Shown here in pieces: positions 26,234 to 34,506 of a stretch of 64,000 nt of DNA. Under the pieces are notes generated by a model that saw only the letters and a list, made by a program, of their open reading frames with translations, ran no database searches and was not told the origin of the DNA. The DNA is taken from the NCBI GenBank assembly GCA_965206395.1, contig CBDBJK010000035.1, positions 186,001 to 250,000 on the forward strand. Reading direction: 5' to 3'. Origin of the DNA: CBDBJK01 sp965206395 (lineage in GTDB: Bacteria > Chloroflexota > Dehalococcoidia > Lucifugimonadales > CATOSD01). The position numbers and the translations under genes were made by a program. The first letter of the stretch is position 1; every line of letters starts with the position of its first letter.

Positions 26234-27189
26234 CGTTTTTTCTCGACCTTCTCAAAAATGCGTTTGACGTTTTCAACCCCTGGGATGCTCTTGTGGAAAA
26301 TCGGCGGCACTTTTCCGACTTGCTGCGCACGTAGGCCCACCCGTGCCAGCTTGAGCATCTCCTTGATGTTGGTTATCCCGAAAGTTTTGATCGGAAGCAT
26401 GAGTTCGTTTAGCCAGCCGCTATGCTCTACGGAATCCGAGAACGCCTCCGCGTGACGAGCGCCGTTGGTGTTCGTGTAACCGGCCTCAATCGTCATGTCT
26501 CTAAGAGCCATAATGCGATCCATTGGAGCGACATCCTTCGGGCATACCTCGACGCATTTTAGGCAGCGCGTGCAGTCCCAAACGCCGCCATACTGGTTTA
26601 ACATGCCAAGGCGTGAGTTATCAGCGTCGTCACGAGGGTCGCTGGCGAAGCGGTATGCCTTCGCAAGCGCCGCTGGGCCAAGGAAGTTGGAATCGACTTC
26701 AAGCACTGTGCAGTCAGAGACGCACGCGCCGCACATGATGCAGGACATTACTCCGGCAAGATGCACCATCGCCTTGTTGGAAACAATATACTCCTGCTCA
26801 GGTGGCGCACCGCCGTGCTGAAGCCAGGGTTCTACAGCTTTTACCTTGTCCCAGAACGGCTTGAAGTCCACAACCAGGTCTTTGATTACTTGCATGTTCC
26901 CGGCTGGTTCAATGACGATTGGCGCGCCGTTGCGAGGCTTCGCTTCGACGACCTTGGTGTTGCACGCCAGCCCCGCCTCGCCGTTGATTCGCATGGCGCA
27001 CGACCCGCAAATGGCGCTCCGGCAGGAGCATCTGAGGGCGAGTGTGCCGTCGAACTCTTCACGAATCTTGATAAGGCCGTCCAGTACCGTAGATGAGTCT
27101 TCCAACTCCAGTTCGTATTCCTGGAAGAAGGACGCTGGCCGGTCTGCGTCGGGGTTTAGCCTTCTTATGCTAAAGGTTACTTCTATCAT
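26230..27189 (-). CDS. sdhB: Succinate dehydrogenase/fumarate reductase iron-sulfur subunit
   Basis: A 319-residue iron-sulfur protein. The [2Fe-2S] ligands are Cys56, Cys61, Cys64 and Cys76; a [4Fe-4S] set is Cys150, 153, 156 and 160 (CIMCGACVSDC); the third set is Cys206, 209, 212 and 216 (CTRCLKCVEVCP). Classical SdhB lacks the second of these last four and holds a [3Fe-4S] cluster; the extra Cys209 matches E-type enzymes, whose third centre is [4Fe-4S]. About 60 residues longer than classical SdhB, with the extension at the C-terminus. It lies between sdhA (53 bases away) and sdhE (overlapping). Confidence 0.92.
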   Translation of the reverse strand: MIEVTFSIRRLNPDADRPASFFQEYELELEDSSTVLDGLIKIREEFDGTLALRCSCRSAICGSCAMRINGEAGLACNTKVVEAKPRNGAPIVIEPAGNMQVIKDLVVDFKPFWDKVKAVEPWLQHGGAPPEQEYIVSNKAMVHLAGVMSCIMCGACVSDCTVLEVDSNFLGPAALAKAYRFASDPRDDADNSRLGMLNQYGGVWDCTRCLKCVEVCPKDVAPMDRIMALRDMTIEAGYTNTNGARHAEAFSDSVEHSGWLNELMLPIKTFGITNIKEMLKLARVGLRAQQVGKVPPIFHKSIPGVENVKRIFEKVEKKR

Positions 27190-27242
27190 TCAGTCCTCGT
27201 CTTAATAGCATGTCGTATTCGCAGTGACGGAGTAGGTGAGCA

Positions 27243-28919
27243 TCAGTATGATCTGACCTGCGGCTCCCATTCGGTTATCACTACGGGCAGGTGGTCAACT
27301 GCCGGGCCGTCTGGGGTCTGTTTCACGAGAATGTGCTTGAGCCAGTTCTCGTCGTCTCTGTCTGGCATGTCTGTGCGAGTATGAGCGCCGCGACTTTCCT
27401 TGCGTTCAAGCGCACTGATAGAGATCGCTTCGGCGCAGTCAAGCATCAAGCCCAATTCAAGGGTGAACATGAGGTTGGTGTTGAATGTCTTGGTCTTGTC
27501 GGGCACGTAAACGCTGTTATAGCATTCCCTTAGCTCCCTGACTTTCGCCAGGGCCGTTTCCATGCCTTGCTGGTTTCTATATACCGCGAGATGCTCGTTC
27601 AACGCCTGGCCCATCTCCAACCTGATCTTGCCGAACATATCTCCGCTGTTGTCGTGATCCAGCAGACCCTGGATGAATTGACGGTCATTATCCGCCGCCG
27701 CGTCGGTGATTGCCGAATGCGATTTTTGCTTTGCCATCGTCGAAGCGTGCTCTCCGGAGCGACGGCCAAAGATTAGCGTGTCCAGCAGCGAGTTCGCGCC
27801 AAGCCGGTTGCCGCCATGAACGCTGACGTTGGCGCATTCGCCTGCGGCGTAGAGGCCGGGCAATTGTGTCTGGCCGTCCACGTCGGACTTGATGCCGCCC
27901 ATCTGGTAGTGCATACCTGGCTGGATGGGAATGGGTTCTGTGAGTAGGTCGATATTGGCGAAGTCGCGGGCGATGTCTAGAATCTGGGAAAGCCTCTCCC
28001 GAATCAGTTTCTCTCCGAGGTGACGCACGTCGAGAAACACGCTGCCGTCGACGCCCCGACCCTCGTCGATTTCGGTCTGCTCTGACCTGGAAACGACATC
28101 ACGTGAGGCCAACTCCATCATGTTGGGAGCGTATCGTTCCATGAACCTCTCGCCCTTGGAGTTCAGCAAGTATGCGCCCTCGCCTCTAGCGCCCTCGGTG
28201 ATGAGCACACCGCTGCCTTTGAGCGTCGTCGGATGGTATTGCACCATCTCCATGTCCATGAGTGCCGCGCCCGCGCGATATGCCATCCCCATGCCATCTC
28301 CAGTGCATATCATGGCGTTCGTGCTAGGCTCGAAAACGCGACCCAGCCCGCCAGAGGCCATGATTACGGCCTTGGCGCGTATGACATGAATCTCGCCACT
28401 CCTGATTTCCATCACCACCACGCCGCGACATTCTCCGTCCTCCACTATCAAGGAGAGCATGAACCACTCTTCGTATATCCGCACGTTAGCCTTCATGACC
28501 TGCTCGTACAGGACGTGCAGCAACGCTTGACCGGTAAAGTCAGACACGAAGAATGTGCGTTCCCGACGCTGGCCGCCGAAGGCGCGAGTACCTAGTTTGC
28601 CATCTTCGTCCCTGTTGAAGATCACCCCCATATTTTCCATGCTGATGATTTCTTGACCGGCTTCCTGGCACATAATCGAAATGGCATCCTGGTCGCCCAG
28701 ATAGTCGCTGCCTTTGATTGTGTCGTAGGCGTGCTCTTTCCAATCGTCGCCTCTGTCGGTTAGAGCGGCGTTGATACCGCCCTGGGCAGCGTTGGAATGG
28801 CTGCGGACAGGATGAACTTTGGTTACCACAGCTACGTCGGCGCCATTTTCGCGAGCAGCAAGAGCCGCTCTCATTCCTGCCAACCCCGCTCCTATAATAA
28901 GCACATCGTGATCAAACAT
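27243..28919 (-). CDS. sdhA: Succinate dehydrogenase/fumarate reductase flavoprotein subunit
   Basis: A 558-residue flavoprotein. VLIIGAGLAGMRAAL is the FAD-binding motif and RSHSNAAQGGINAAL carries the His that binds FAD covalently in this family. MVQYHPTTL and the later GLYAAGECANVSVHGGNRLG are catalytic-domain signatures. The enzyme oxidises succinate to fumarate or the reverse; direction cannot be told from sequence. It leads the sdhA-sdhB-sdhE set, and fumarase (33028) and malate dehydrogenase (19400) are elsewhere in the window, which favours a TCA-cycle role. ATG at 28919. Confidence 0.94.
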   Translation of the reverse strand: MFDHDVLIIGAGLAGMRAALAARENGADVAVVTKVHPVRSHSNAAQGGINAALTDRGDDWKEHAYDTIKGSDYLGDQDAISIMCQEAGQEIISMENMGVIFNRDEDGKLGTRAFGGQRRERTFFVSDFTGQALLHVLYEQVMKANVRIYEEWFMLSLIVEDGECRGVVVMEIRSGEIHVIRAKAVIMASGGLGRVFEPSTNAMICTGDGMGMAYRAGAALMDMEMVQYHPTTLKGSGVLITEGARGEGAYLLNSKGERFMERYAPNMMELASRDVVSRSEQTEIDEGRGVDGSVFLDVRHLGEKLIRERLSQILDIARDFANIDLLTEPIPIQPGMHYQMGGIKSDVDGQTQLPGLYAAGECANVSVHGGNRLGANSLLDTLIFGRRSGEHASTMAKQKSHSAITDAAADNDRQFIQGLLDHDNSGDMFGKIRLEMGQALNEHLAVYRNQQGMETALAKVRELRECYNSVYVPDKTKTFNTNLMFTLELGLMLDCAEAISISALERKESRGAHTRTDMPDRDDENWLKHILVKQTPDGPAVDHLPVVITEWEPQVRSY

Positions 28920-29210
28920 ACGCGGTTACCTCTATGATCCAAGTCGCCACTAAGGAAGATAGCATATACGAGGCCCATGCACAAGCCACGCCTGAACGAC
29001 CACGTATCGGCCACTGTGGCCTTCCTTCGTTCACCAAATTTTTACCGTGGTTTCCCTTTCGGAGACTATATGTTCCCTCAGTCTTTCTCCTTCTGAATCG
29101 TACAGTAGATATTGAGCGTGTTTCGGTGCGTGTTCGATTTCGGAAATACAAGCTCGAATGAATTACAGAGGCGTTTCGCAAGCAGCGTCGCAGGAGTTAG
29201 CAGGAGAATG

Positions 29211-29435
29211 ATGAGTCTTAAAGCTTCAGTAGACCCCGCAGACCTGTTTTTTCAGCATCTGGCGGCAATAAGCGGATATGTCGAGCAGGTCTTTGTTGAA
29301 GATGATACGCTTTCAACCCAGCAAGAGGCTGACAAGATGGCTCTTATGCTTGAGTTCTTTGATGTTGGCTCTCAGTGCGAGTTCACTCAGAGGCAACTGG
29401 TGACCCTTGTTTACGCTGAGTTGCTCGACGTGTGA
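29211..29435 (+). CDS. Small protein of unknown function (74 aa)
   Basis: A 74-residue acidic protein, MSLKASVDPADLFFQHLAA at its start, with a helical middle (TQQEADKMALMLEFFD) and one cysteine. I do not recognise a family. Two tandem ATGs (29208, 29211) follow an AGGAG; 29211 gives better spacing. It is a stand-alone gene: divergent from sdhA upstream and closed by a strong terminator downstream, which supports that it is real. No membrane helix or signal peptide. Confidence 0.6.
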   Translation: MSLKASVDPADLFFQHLAAISGYVEQVFVEDDTLSTQQEADKMALMLEFFDVGSQCEFTQRQLVTLVYAELLDV

Positions 29436-29475
29436 TCCATTTCGACCTACTAACCTTTGCATTGATTGCAAAACT

Positions 29476-29502
29476 ATCCTCCTTCTAAAGGAGGATTTTT
29501 TC
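29476..29502 (+). terminator. Strong rho-independent terminator
   Basis: ATCCTCCTT and AAGGAGGAT form a perfect 9-bp stem with a CTA loop, followed by six T. It ends the transcript of the 74-residue gene. The right arm contains an anti-Shine-Dalgarno-like AAGGAGG, but it is part of the stem. Confidence 0.9.
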
Positions 29503-29660
29503 GTCCGAGGGAAAGCCAGCGAGTGGACTCTTACCATCGACCTGTGGGTTACGAATTCCATAGAAGGCATGTTATCCTCTCCATTGGAATTCATAACCGT
29601 ATTATTACTCCCTAATACTTGGGGCTATGACCAATGTAATAGATTTGAAGGAGAGCTACG

Positions 29661-30419
29661 TTGGCGCAAATGCGAGAGAACAGAGCGAAACACAAACTGG
29701 AGCGCGGAGAGGTCGTGACCATCGTAAGCGGGCACAACTCTTCGGACATCATCGATTTTCTGGGTCAGTTTGGGTTTGACGGCGTCTGGATTGAGGGCGA
29801 GCATGGCCCTGTTGACTTCGCGGACATTCCTGATATGACGAGGGCCAGCGACCTGTGGGGTATGACTTCGGTCGTGCGAGTGAACACCAACACACCCGGC
29901 ATCATCTATCGCACCTTTGATGTTGGAGCGCAAGGTGTTGTAATACCACACGTTAACACGGTGGAGGAAGCAAGGGCAGTGGTGGACGCGGCGAAGTTCC
30001 ATCCCATCGGAGCCAGAGGCATGTTCGGCAGCCGCCAGGGTCACGGCGTTGCAGACTACCTCGCTAGAGCAAACGATGAGACCCTGCTTGTCGTGCTAAT
30101 CGAGGATATTGTCGCAGTGAACAACCTCACGGAAATCCTGACCGTTGACCACATTGACGTTTTCTTTGTCGCGCCGAGCGATCTTGCCCAGAGCATGGGC
30201 CATCTAGGAGAGCCGGGCCATCCAGAGGTGCAGGCGACTATCGACAAGGCCATCGAGCAGATAATCAGCGCCGGTAGGACGGCAGGCACTCTGGTCAACG
30301 ACGCTAACGTAGAGGATTACGTCAAGAAGGGGGCACGCTTTCTGATGACGGGTTGGCCCGCTTGGGTCGCGTCGGGCGCGCGTGGATTTCTGGGCAAAGT
30401 CGAAGCAGCGTCACGATAA
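29661..30419 (+). CDS. HpcH/HpaI family aldolase
   Basis: A 252-residue TIM-barrel class II aldolase of the HpcH/HpaI/citrate-lyase family, which cleaves 2-keto-4-hydroxy acids to pyruvate or similar plus an aldehyde. GFDGVWIEGEHGPVDF resembles the family's D...D.EH motif, GVVIPHVNTVEEA is the metal-site loop, and ARGMFGSRQ corresponds to GxRG. VFFVAPSDLAQSMGH is also typical. The start is TTG at 29661, since AAGGAGAG stands about seven bases upstream; the ATG at 29670 is too far from it. Substrate unknown. SAR202-type genomes carry many such aldolases, but that is background knowledge. Confidence 0.85.
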   Translation: MAQMRENRAKHKLERGEVVTIVSGHNSSDIIDFLGQFGFDGVWIEGEHGPVDFADIPDMTRASDLWGMTSVVRVNTNTPGIIYRTFDVGAQGVVIPHVNTVEEARAVVDAAKFHPIGARGMFGSRQGHGVADYLARANDETLLVVLIEDIVAVNNLTEILTVDHIDVFFVAPSDLAQSMGHLGEPGHPEVQATIDKAIEQIISAGRTAGTLVNDANVEDYVKKGARFLMTGWPAWVASGARGFLGKVEAASR

Positions 30420-30457
30420 GCCTGACCGCGCCCTGGAGCAGGTTTCTGGCAATCGGG

Positions 30458-30466
30458 TGCTATAAT
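30458..30466 (+). promoter_or_regulatory. Extended -10 promoter before the CCA-adding enzyme
   Basis: TGCTATAAT is a perfect extended -10 element (TGnTATAAT) with no clear -35. Transcription would begin around 30473, only about eight bases before the TTG start at 30481, so the mRNA may be almost leaderless. Confidence 0.55.
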
Positions 30467-30480
30467 CGAATCAACTGACC

Positions 30481-31731
30481 TTGGCGAGAAATAATTCAGT
30501 GCCGAATATAGCCCCGATTCTAAACGACCGACTCGACCCAGACCAGGCTCACCTTCTGAATCTCGCTGGCAGAGTCTCGTCGCAGCATGGGCTCGCTCTC
30601 TATCTGGTCGGTGGCACAGTACGCGACGCTATGCTAGGGCGTCAAACCATTGACCTGGACCTGTCTGTGGTCGGTGCCGATCCTGCTTTTGCTTCAGCCC
30701 TGGCTCGCGGCTTGAATGGACAAGTCATAACGTCTTCACGGTTCGGCACGTCGAAGCTGCAAATAGGCGACATCGTTATCGACCTGGCGATGGCCCGCAA
30801 AGAGACCTATGCGTATCCTGGGGCCTTGCCCTCGGTAGTTCCCGGCTCCATTGATGAAGACCTGGCACGTAGGGATTTCTCCGTCAACGCGATGGTTATC
30901 TCACTGAGTCCTGATATGTGGGGAGACCTGCTTGACCCCTTTGGCGGGCGGGAAGACTTGCAACGCAGGCTCATCAAGGTCTTGCATCCTGGGAGCTTCG
31001 TGGACGATGCTACCCGCATTCTGAGAGCCGTTCGCTATGCCGGACGCCTCGGATTCCAACTGGAAGCCTCCACAAACCAGTTCATGAGACGGGATATAGC
31101 CTACCTGGACACTATCAAGGGCGACCGCGTGCGCCATGAGCTTGAGCGAATCTCTCATGAGGAGCGTGCCGAGTCCATCTTGAGGCTGACGCAAGATACT
31201 GGCATACTCAGTGCTATTCATCCTGCATTGTATCTGAATGAATCGACGCTGAAAGGCTTCCGCGAACTTACAGCCGAGCGAACCTCAGACAGCGACCTGT
31301 TGTTCCTCTCGGTTCTGACTTACTCTGCAACAGAAAGTGACCGACCAGCGTTGATAAGGCGACTCAACATGGACTCCAGATTGGCCGGAGCCGTTCGAGA
31401 TACAGGTTTGGTGAAGGACTATTTCGATAGGCTAGATAACCCAAACCTCAAGCGCAGCCAGTTGCACGAGATATTGAGTCCTTTCGTCGCGAGCGCTGTC
31501 AAAGGCTGCGCCCTTGCTGTCGATAGACCAGTTGTGGCCCGACATCTCAACCTCTTCTTGTCGGAGCTTCGTCACGTGAAGCCCTTCCTCAACGGAGATG
31601 ACCTGATTGCTATGGGAGTGCCTGAAAGCCCCATCATTGGCAGGCTTTTGAAGGAAATCATGGCATCCAGGTTGGATGGCCTCATTGCCACTGAAGAAGA
31701 TGAAAAAAACTTCGTCAACCGCAACATTTAG
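30481..31731 (+). CDS. CCA-adding enzyme / tRNA nucleotidyltransferase family (poly(A) polymerase type)
   Basis: A 416-residue class II nucleotidyltransferase that adds or repairs the CCA end of tRNA. The head domain has LYLVGGTVRDAMLG (GGxxRD), the catalytic DLDLSV, and ARRDFSVNAM. The neck has DATRILRAVRYAGRLGF, and the base-selecting region ends in IKGDRVRHELERI. No HD domain is apparent, so 2'-phosphatase activity is unlikely. The start is TTG 30481 or GTG 30499 (MPNIAP); an extended -10 lies only about 15 bases upstream of the first, so a short leader is expected. Whether it adds CCA fully or only part cannot be seen. Confidence 0.85.
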   Translation: MARNNSVPNIAPILNDRLDPDQAHLLNLAGRVSSQHGLALYLVGGTVRDAMLGRQTIDLDLSVVGADPAFASALARGLNGQVITSSRFGTSKLQIGDIVIDLAMARKETYAYPGALPSVVPGSIDEDLARRDFSVNAMVISLSPDMWGDLLDPFGGREDLQRRLIKVLHPGSFVDDATRILRAVRYAGRLGFQLEASTNQFMRRDIAYLDTIKGDRVRHELERISHEERAESILRLTQDTGILSAIHPALYLNESTLKGFRELTAERTSDSDLLFLSVLTYSATESDRPALIRRLNMDSRLAGAVRDTGLVKDYFDRLDNPNLKRSQLHEILSPFVASAVKGCALAVDRPVVARHLNLFLSELRHVKPFLNGDDLIAMGVPESPIIGRLLKEIMASRLDGLIATEEDEKNFVNRNI

Positions 31732-32000
31732 CTAGGCGTCGAGCGACCAACCATGATGGCCAGTAGCAGCCATCGCTGTTCGTTTTGATGACCTGGTGGC
31801 TTCCACAGGCAAATTTGGGGGTTTGCACCCATATGCGCTATGACGGTTGGTATGCGAAAAATGGGGCGATATACGGTATTCCCCTGTCGCCGATTTTCCG
31901 ACAATAGAGTAGGCAACTCGTCCAACCCAATCTCTCCGTGGGAGCAGAGCCTGTTTGGAAACACCAAGGCTCTTTGAGCACGTGAGGAGGAAGCTTCGCT

Positions 32001-32924
32001 ATGAACTCTCTGGAGCAAGGCATCGAAAGCGTCAATGCCAGGACCACAGGGCCTAGTCGCATACTTGTCGTCGACGATGAGGATATCATAAGAGTCTTGC
32101 TTACCGAGATACTGTCCGAGGACGGTCACGAAATAGTCACAGCCCCGGATGGCAAGGATGCGATCGAAATCCTGGAGCACGAACAATTTGACCTGATTAT
32201 TAGCGACATGGTGATGCCTGGAAAGAATGGCATCGAAGTGCTGCAGGCCGCCTTTCGCATTGATCCTCATTACCAGGTAATCATGATTACTGGCTATCCC
32301 TCTGTTGAGACGGCAGTGCGGTTGGTCAATCTGGGAGCGGCGGACTACATCACGAAACCGTTCAACGTGGACGTGATAAAGGTAACGGTTGCCAAGGTTC
32401 TTGAGATAAAGAAGGTCAGAGGAGGAAGCGGCGCGCCCGTAGCGGAGGCATCTCAGGCTACGCCTAGTGTGGATGGTTTAACGGACGCTTTCAACTATAG
32501 TATGTTCAGGGTTCTGCTGCAAATCGAGATCGGGAGATCAGAGCGCAAAGGACACGTTTGCAGTCTAATGGTAATCGAGATAGACAAGTTCGAAACTTAC
32601 ACACAAAAAGGTGGAACTGCTGCTGGGGATGAACTCCTCAAGTCGTTGGCATCCATGATACGGCAAGAGGCTCGTGTGGGAGATATTCTTGGGAGAACCG
32701 ACCACGCAGAATTTACCCTGGTCTTGCCTGAAACCGACCGCACCGAAGTAGAAGCCATAGGACAGAGTATCCGTAAGGCCTCAGAGTGGAGCTTTACCAT
32801 AAGCGCAGGCGTAGCCTGTTTTTCGCGTGACGCCTCCGATGGGGAGAGCCTGCTCAAGATGGCACGGGCCGCAGTGCAAGCTGCCAAAGCGCTCGGCGGC
32901 GACACAGTCCTTCTTCCACGATAG
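32001..32924 (+). CDS. Response regulator with degenerate GGDEF domain
   Basis: A 307-residue two-domain protein. Residues about 15-135 form a CheY-like receiver: acidic pair in LVVDDEDI, phospho-acceptor Asp in LIISDMVMPGKNG, and the Lys in DYITKPFN. After a variable linker (about 140-165), residues 165-305 form a GGDEF-like fold, but the signature is RTDHAEF instead of RxGGDEF, so diguanylate cyclase activity should be lost; it may bind c-di-GMP or GTP or serve as an output scaffold. AGGAGGAAG precedes the ATG. No histidine kinase is adjacent, so it is an orphan regulator. A 270-base gap precedes it. Confidence 0.85.
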   Translation: MNSLEQGIESVNARTTGPSRILVVDDEDIIRVLLTEILSEDGHEIVTAPDGKDAIEILEHEQFDLIISDMVMPGKNGIEVLQAAFRIDPHYQVIMITGYPSVETAVRLVNLGAADYITKPFNVDVIKVTVAKVLEIKKVRGGSGAPVAEASQATPSVDGLTDAFNYSMFRVLLQIEIGRSERKGHVCSLMVIEIDKFETYTQKGGTAAGDELLKSLASMIRQEARVGDILGRTDHAEFTLVLPETDRTEVEAIGQSIRKASEWSFTISAGVACFSRDASDGESLLKMARAAVQAAKALGGDTVLLPR

Positions 32925-33027
32925 CGATGACTCATTATCGAAGGCCCTAGCGCATTAGATAACAGGCTTCTCTCCCCTCCCGTCGCTGCTAAGAAAATAC
33001 AGTTATCCTACCCTCTTGAAAACTCCC

Positions 33028-34455
33028 CTAGCCGCCTGATGGAGCGCCCGTCAGCCCTGGTTCTGTCATCGAGCTTGGGTCTAGTATTACATCCAACTCT
33101 TCACTCGACAGGTTTGTCTTCGTAATCGCCACCTCTTTCGCTGTTTGACCAGTAGCCTGGGCCTCTTTCGCGATGGCCGCCGCCGCGTCGTAGCCGATGT
33201 GCGGCACAAGCGACGTGACTATAGCTAGTCCCCTTTCTACCATCTCCGGCCCCTTTTGCGTGGCCTTCAGTCCGCTGATGCATTGGACGGCGAGGTTGCT
33301 CGATGCCGCCGCGAGCAGGTCAATTGACTGCAACAGGTTATAAGCGGCAACAGGCATCATGACGTTTATCTCAAAGTTTCCCGACTGCCCCGCAATGACA
33401 ATTGCCGCGTCGTTGCCGATCACCTGTGCCGCCACCTGGCATACGGATTCTGGAATCACGGGGTTCACCTTGCCGGGCATGATCGAGCTTCCTGGCTGCA
33501 CTTCCGGCAACTCTATCTCGCCAATACCCGCACGCGGCCCGGAACCGATCCAGCGGATATCGTTTGAAATCTTCATGAGGCTTACCGCCACAGTCTTCAG
33601 CGCGCCGCTGGCAGCCACAACGCCATCGAGCGTGCTCTGCGCCTGAAAGTGGCCTTTGGCGTCCGTTTCTCGCACTGTGACACCTAGCATGTCTGACAGC
33701 CTGGTGCATACTTTCCTTGCGAAGTCGATATGAGTGTTGACGCCTGTGCCGACCGCAGTGCCGCCCAGTGCTACCTCGGACAACTCCTCCTCAGCCTCTT
33801 TAAGTCGCTTGATGCCGCGTTCAACCTGACCAGAGTACCCCTGAAACTCCTGCCCAAGGCGAACCGGCGTTGCGTCTTGCAGATGTGTTCTGCCCGTCTT
33901 GATTACGGGCATGAACTCGTCGGCCTTCTTATCAAGCTCGGCCTGAAGCTGGGCGAGCGCGGGTATCAGCTTGTCGTGGATAGCCTTCAGCGCCGATATG
34001 TGGATAGCCGTAGGTATCACGTCGTTAGAGGATTGGCCGGTGTTGACGTGATCGTTGGGATGCACAGGGTTGCGCGAACCTATCACGCCGCCAAGAATTT
34101 CGATAGCGCGGTTCGAGATAACCTCATTGGCGTTCATGTTCGTAGACGTGCCAGAGCCGGTCTGAAAGATGTCTACAACGAAATGCTCGTCTAGCTTGCC
34201 GTCGACGACTTCCTGCGCCCCCTTAACGATCGCGTCGGAAAGCTTGCCGTCGAGCAGCCCAAGCTCGACGTTGACTTGTGCCGCCGCCAACTTGATCTGG
34301 CCCAAAGCGAGAATGAACGACCTCGGAAATCTCAGGTCACTAATGGGAAAATTGAGGACAGCCCGCATCGTGTTGGCCCCGTAGTAGGCGTCTACAGGCA
34401 CGTCAAACTCACCCATTGAATCGCGCTCTTTGCGGAATTTTTGCTCTTGTGCCAT
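33028..34455 (-). CDS. fumC: Fumarate hydratase, class II
   Basis: A 475-residue member of the fumarase/aspartase superfamily that hydrates fumarate to malate. GSSIMPGKVNP is the superfamily signature. The N-terminal ERDSMGEFDVPVDAYYG and GSGTSTNMNANEV support class II fumarase, as does GRTHLQDATPVRLGQEF; aspartase cannot be entirely excluded. A start nine codons upstream is possible, but ATG 34455 has GGAGG seven bases before it and gives the usual MAQEQKFRKERDSMGE. It complements mdh (19400) and sdh (27243) in the window. Confidence 0.92.
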   Translation of the reverse strand: MAQEQKFRKERDSMGEFDVPVDAYYGANTMRAVLNFPISDLRFPRSFILALGQIKLAAAQVNVELGLLDGKLSDAIVKGAQEVVDGKLDEHFVVDIFQTGSGTSTNMNANEVISNRAIEILGGVIGSRNPVHPNDHVNTGQSSNDVIPTAIHISALKAIHDKLIPALAQLQAELDKKADEFMPVIKTGRTHLQDATPVRLGQEFQGYSGQVERGIKRLKEAEEELSEVALGGTAVGTGVNTHIDFARKVCTRLSDMLGVTVRETDAKGHFQAQSTLDGVVAASGALKTVAVSLMKISNDIRWIGSGPRAGIGEIELPEVQPGSSIMPGKVNPVIPESVCQVAAQVIGNDAAIVIAGQSGNFEINVMMPVAAYNLLQSIDLLAAASSNLAVQCISGLKATQKGPEMVERGLAIVTSLVPHIGYDAAAAIAKEAQATGQTAKEVAITKTNLSSEELDVILDPSSMTEPGLTGAPSGG

Positions 34456-34506
34456 AGTCTGCCTCCGAAGTTGAAATTTCAAAAAGCCATAATTACGGCG
34501 ATAGCC

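Noticed and set aside
29482..29495. AAGGAGG in the terminator considered as a ribosome site for a following gene
   Set aside because: It is one arm of a perfect hairpin followed by T-rich sequence and no start codon follows at a suitable distance.
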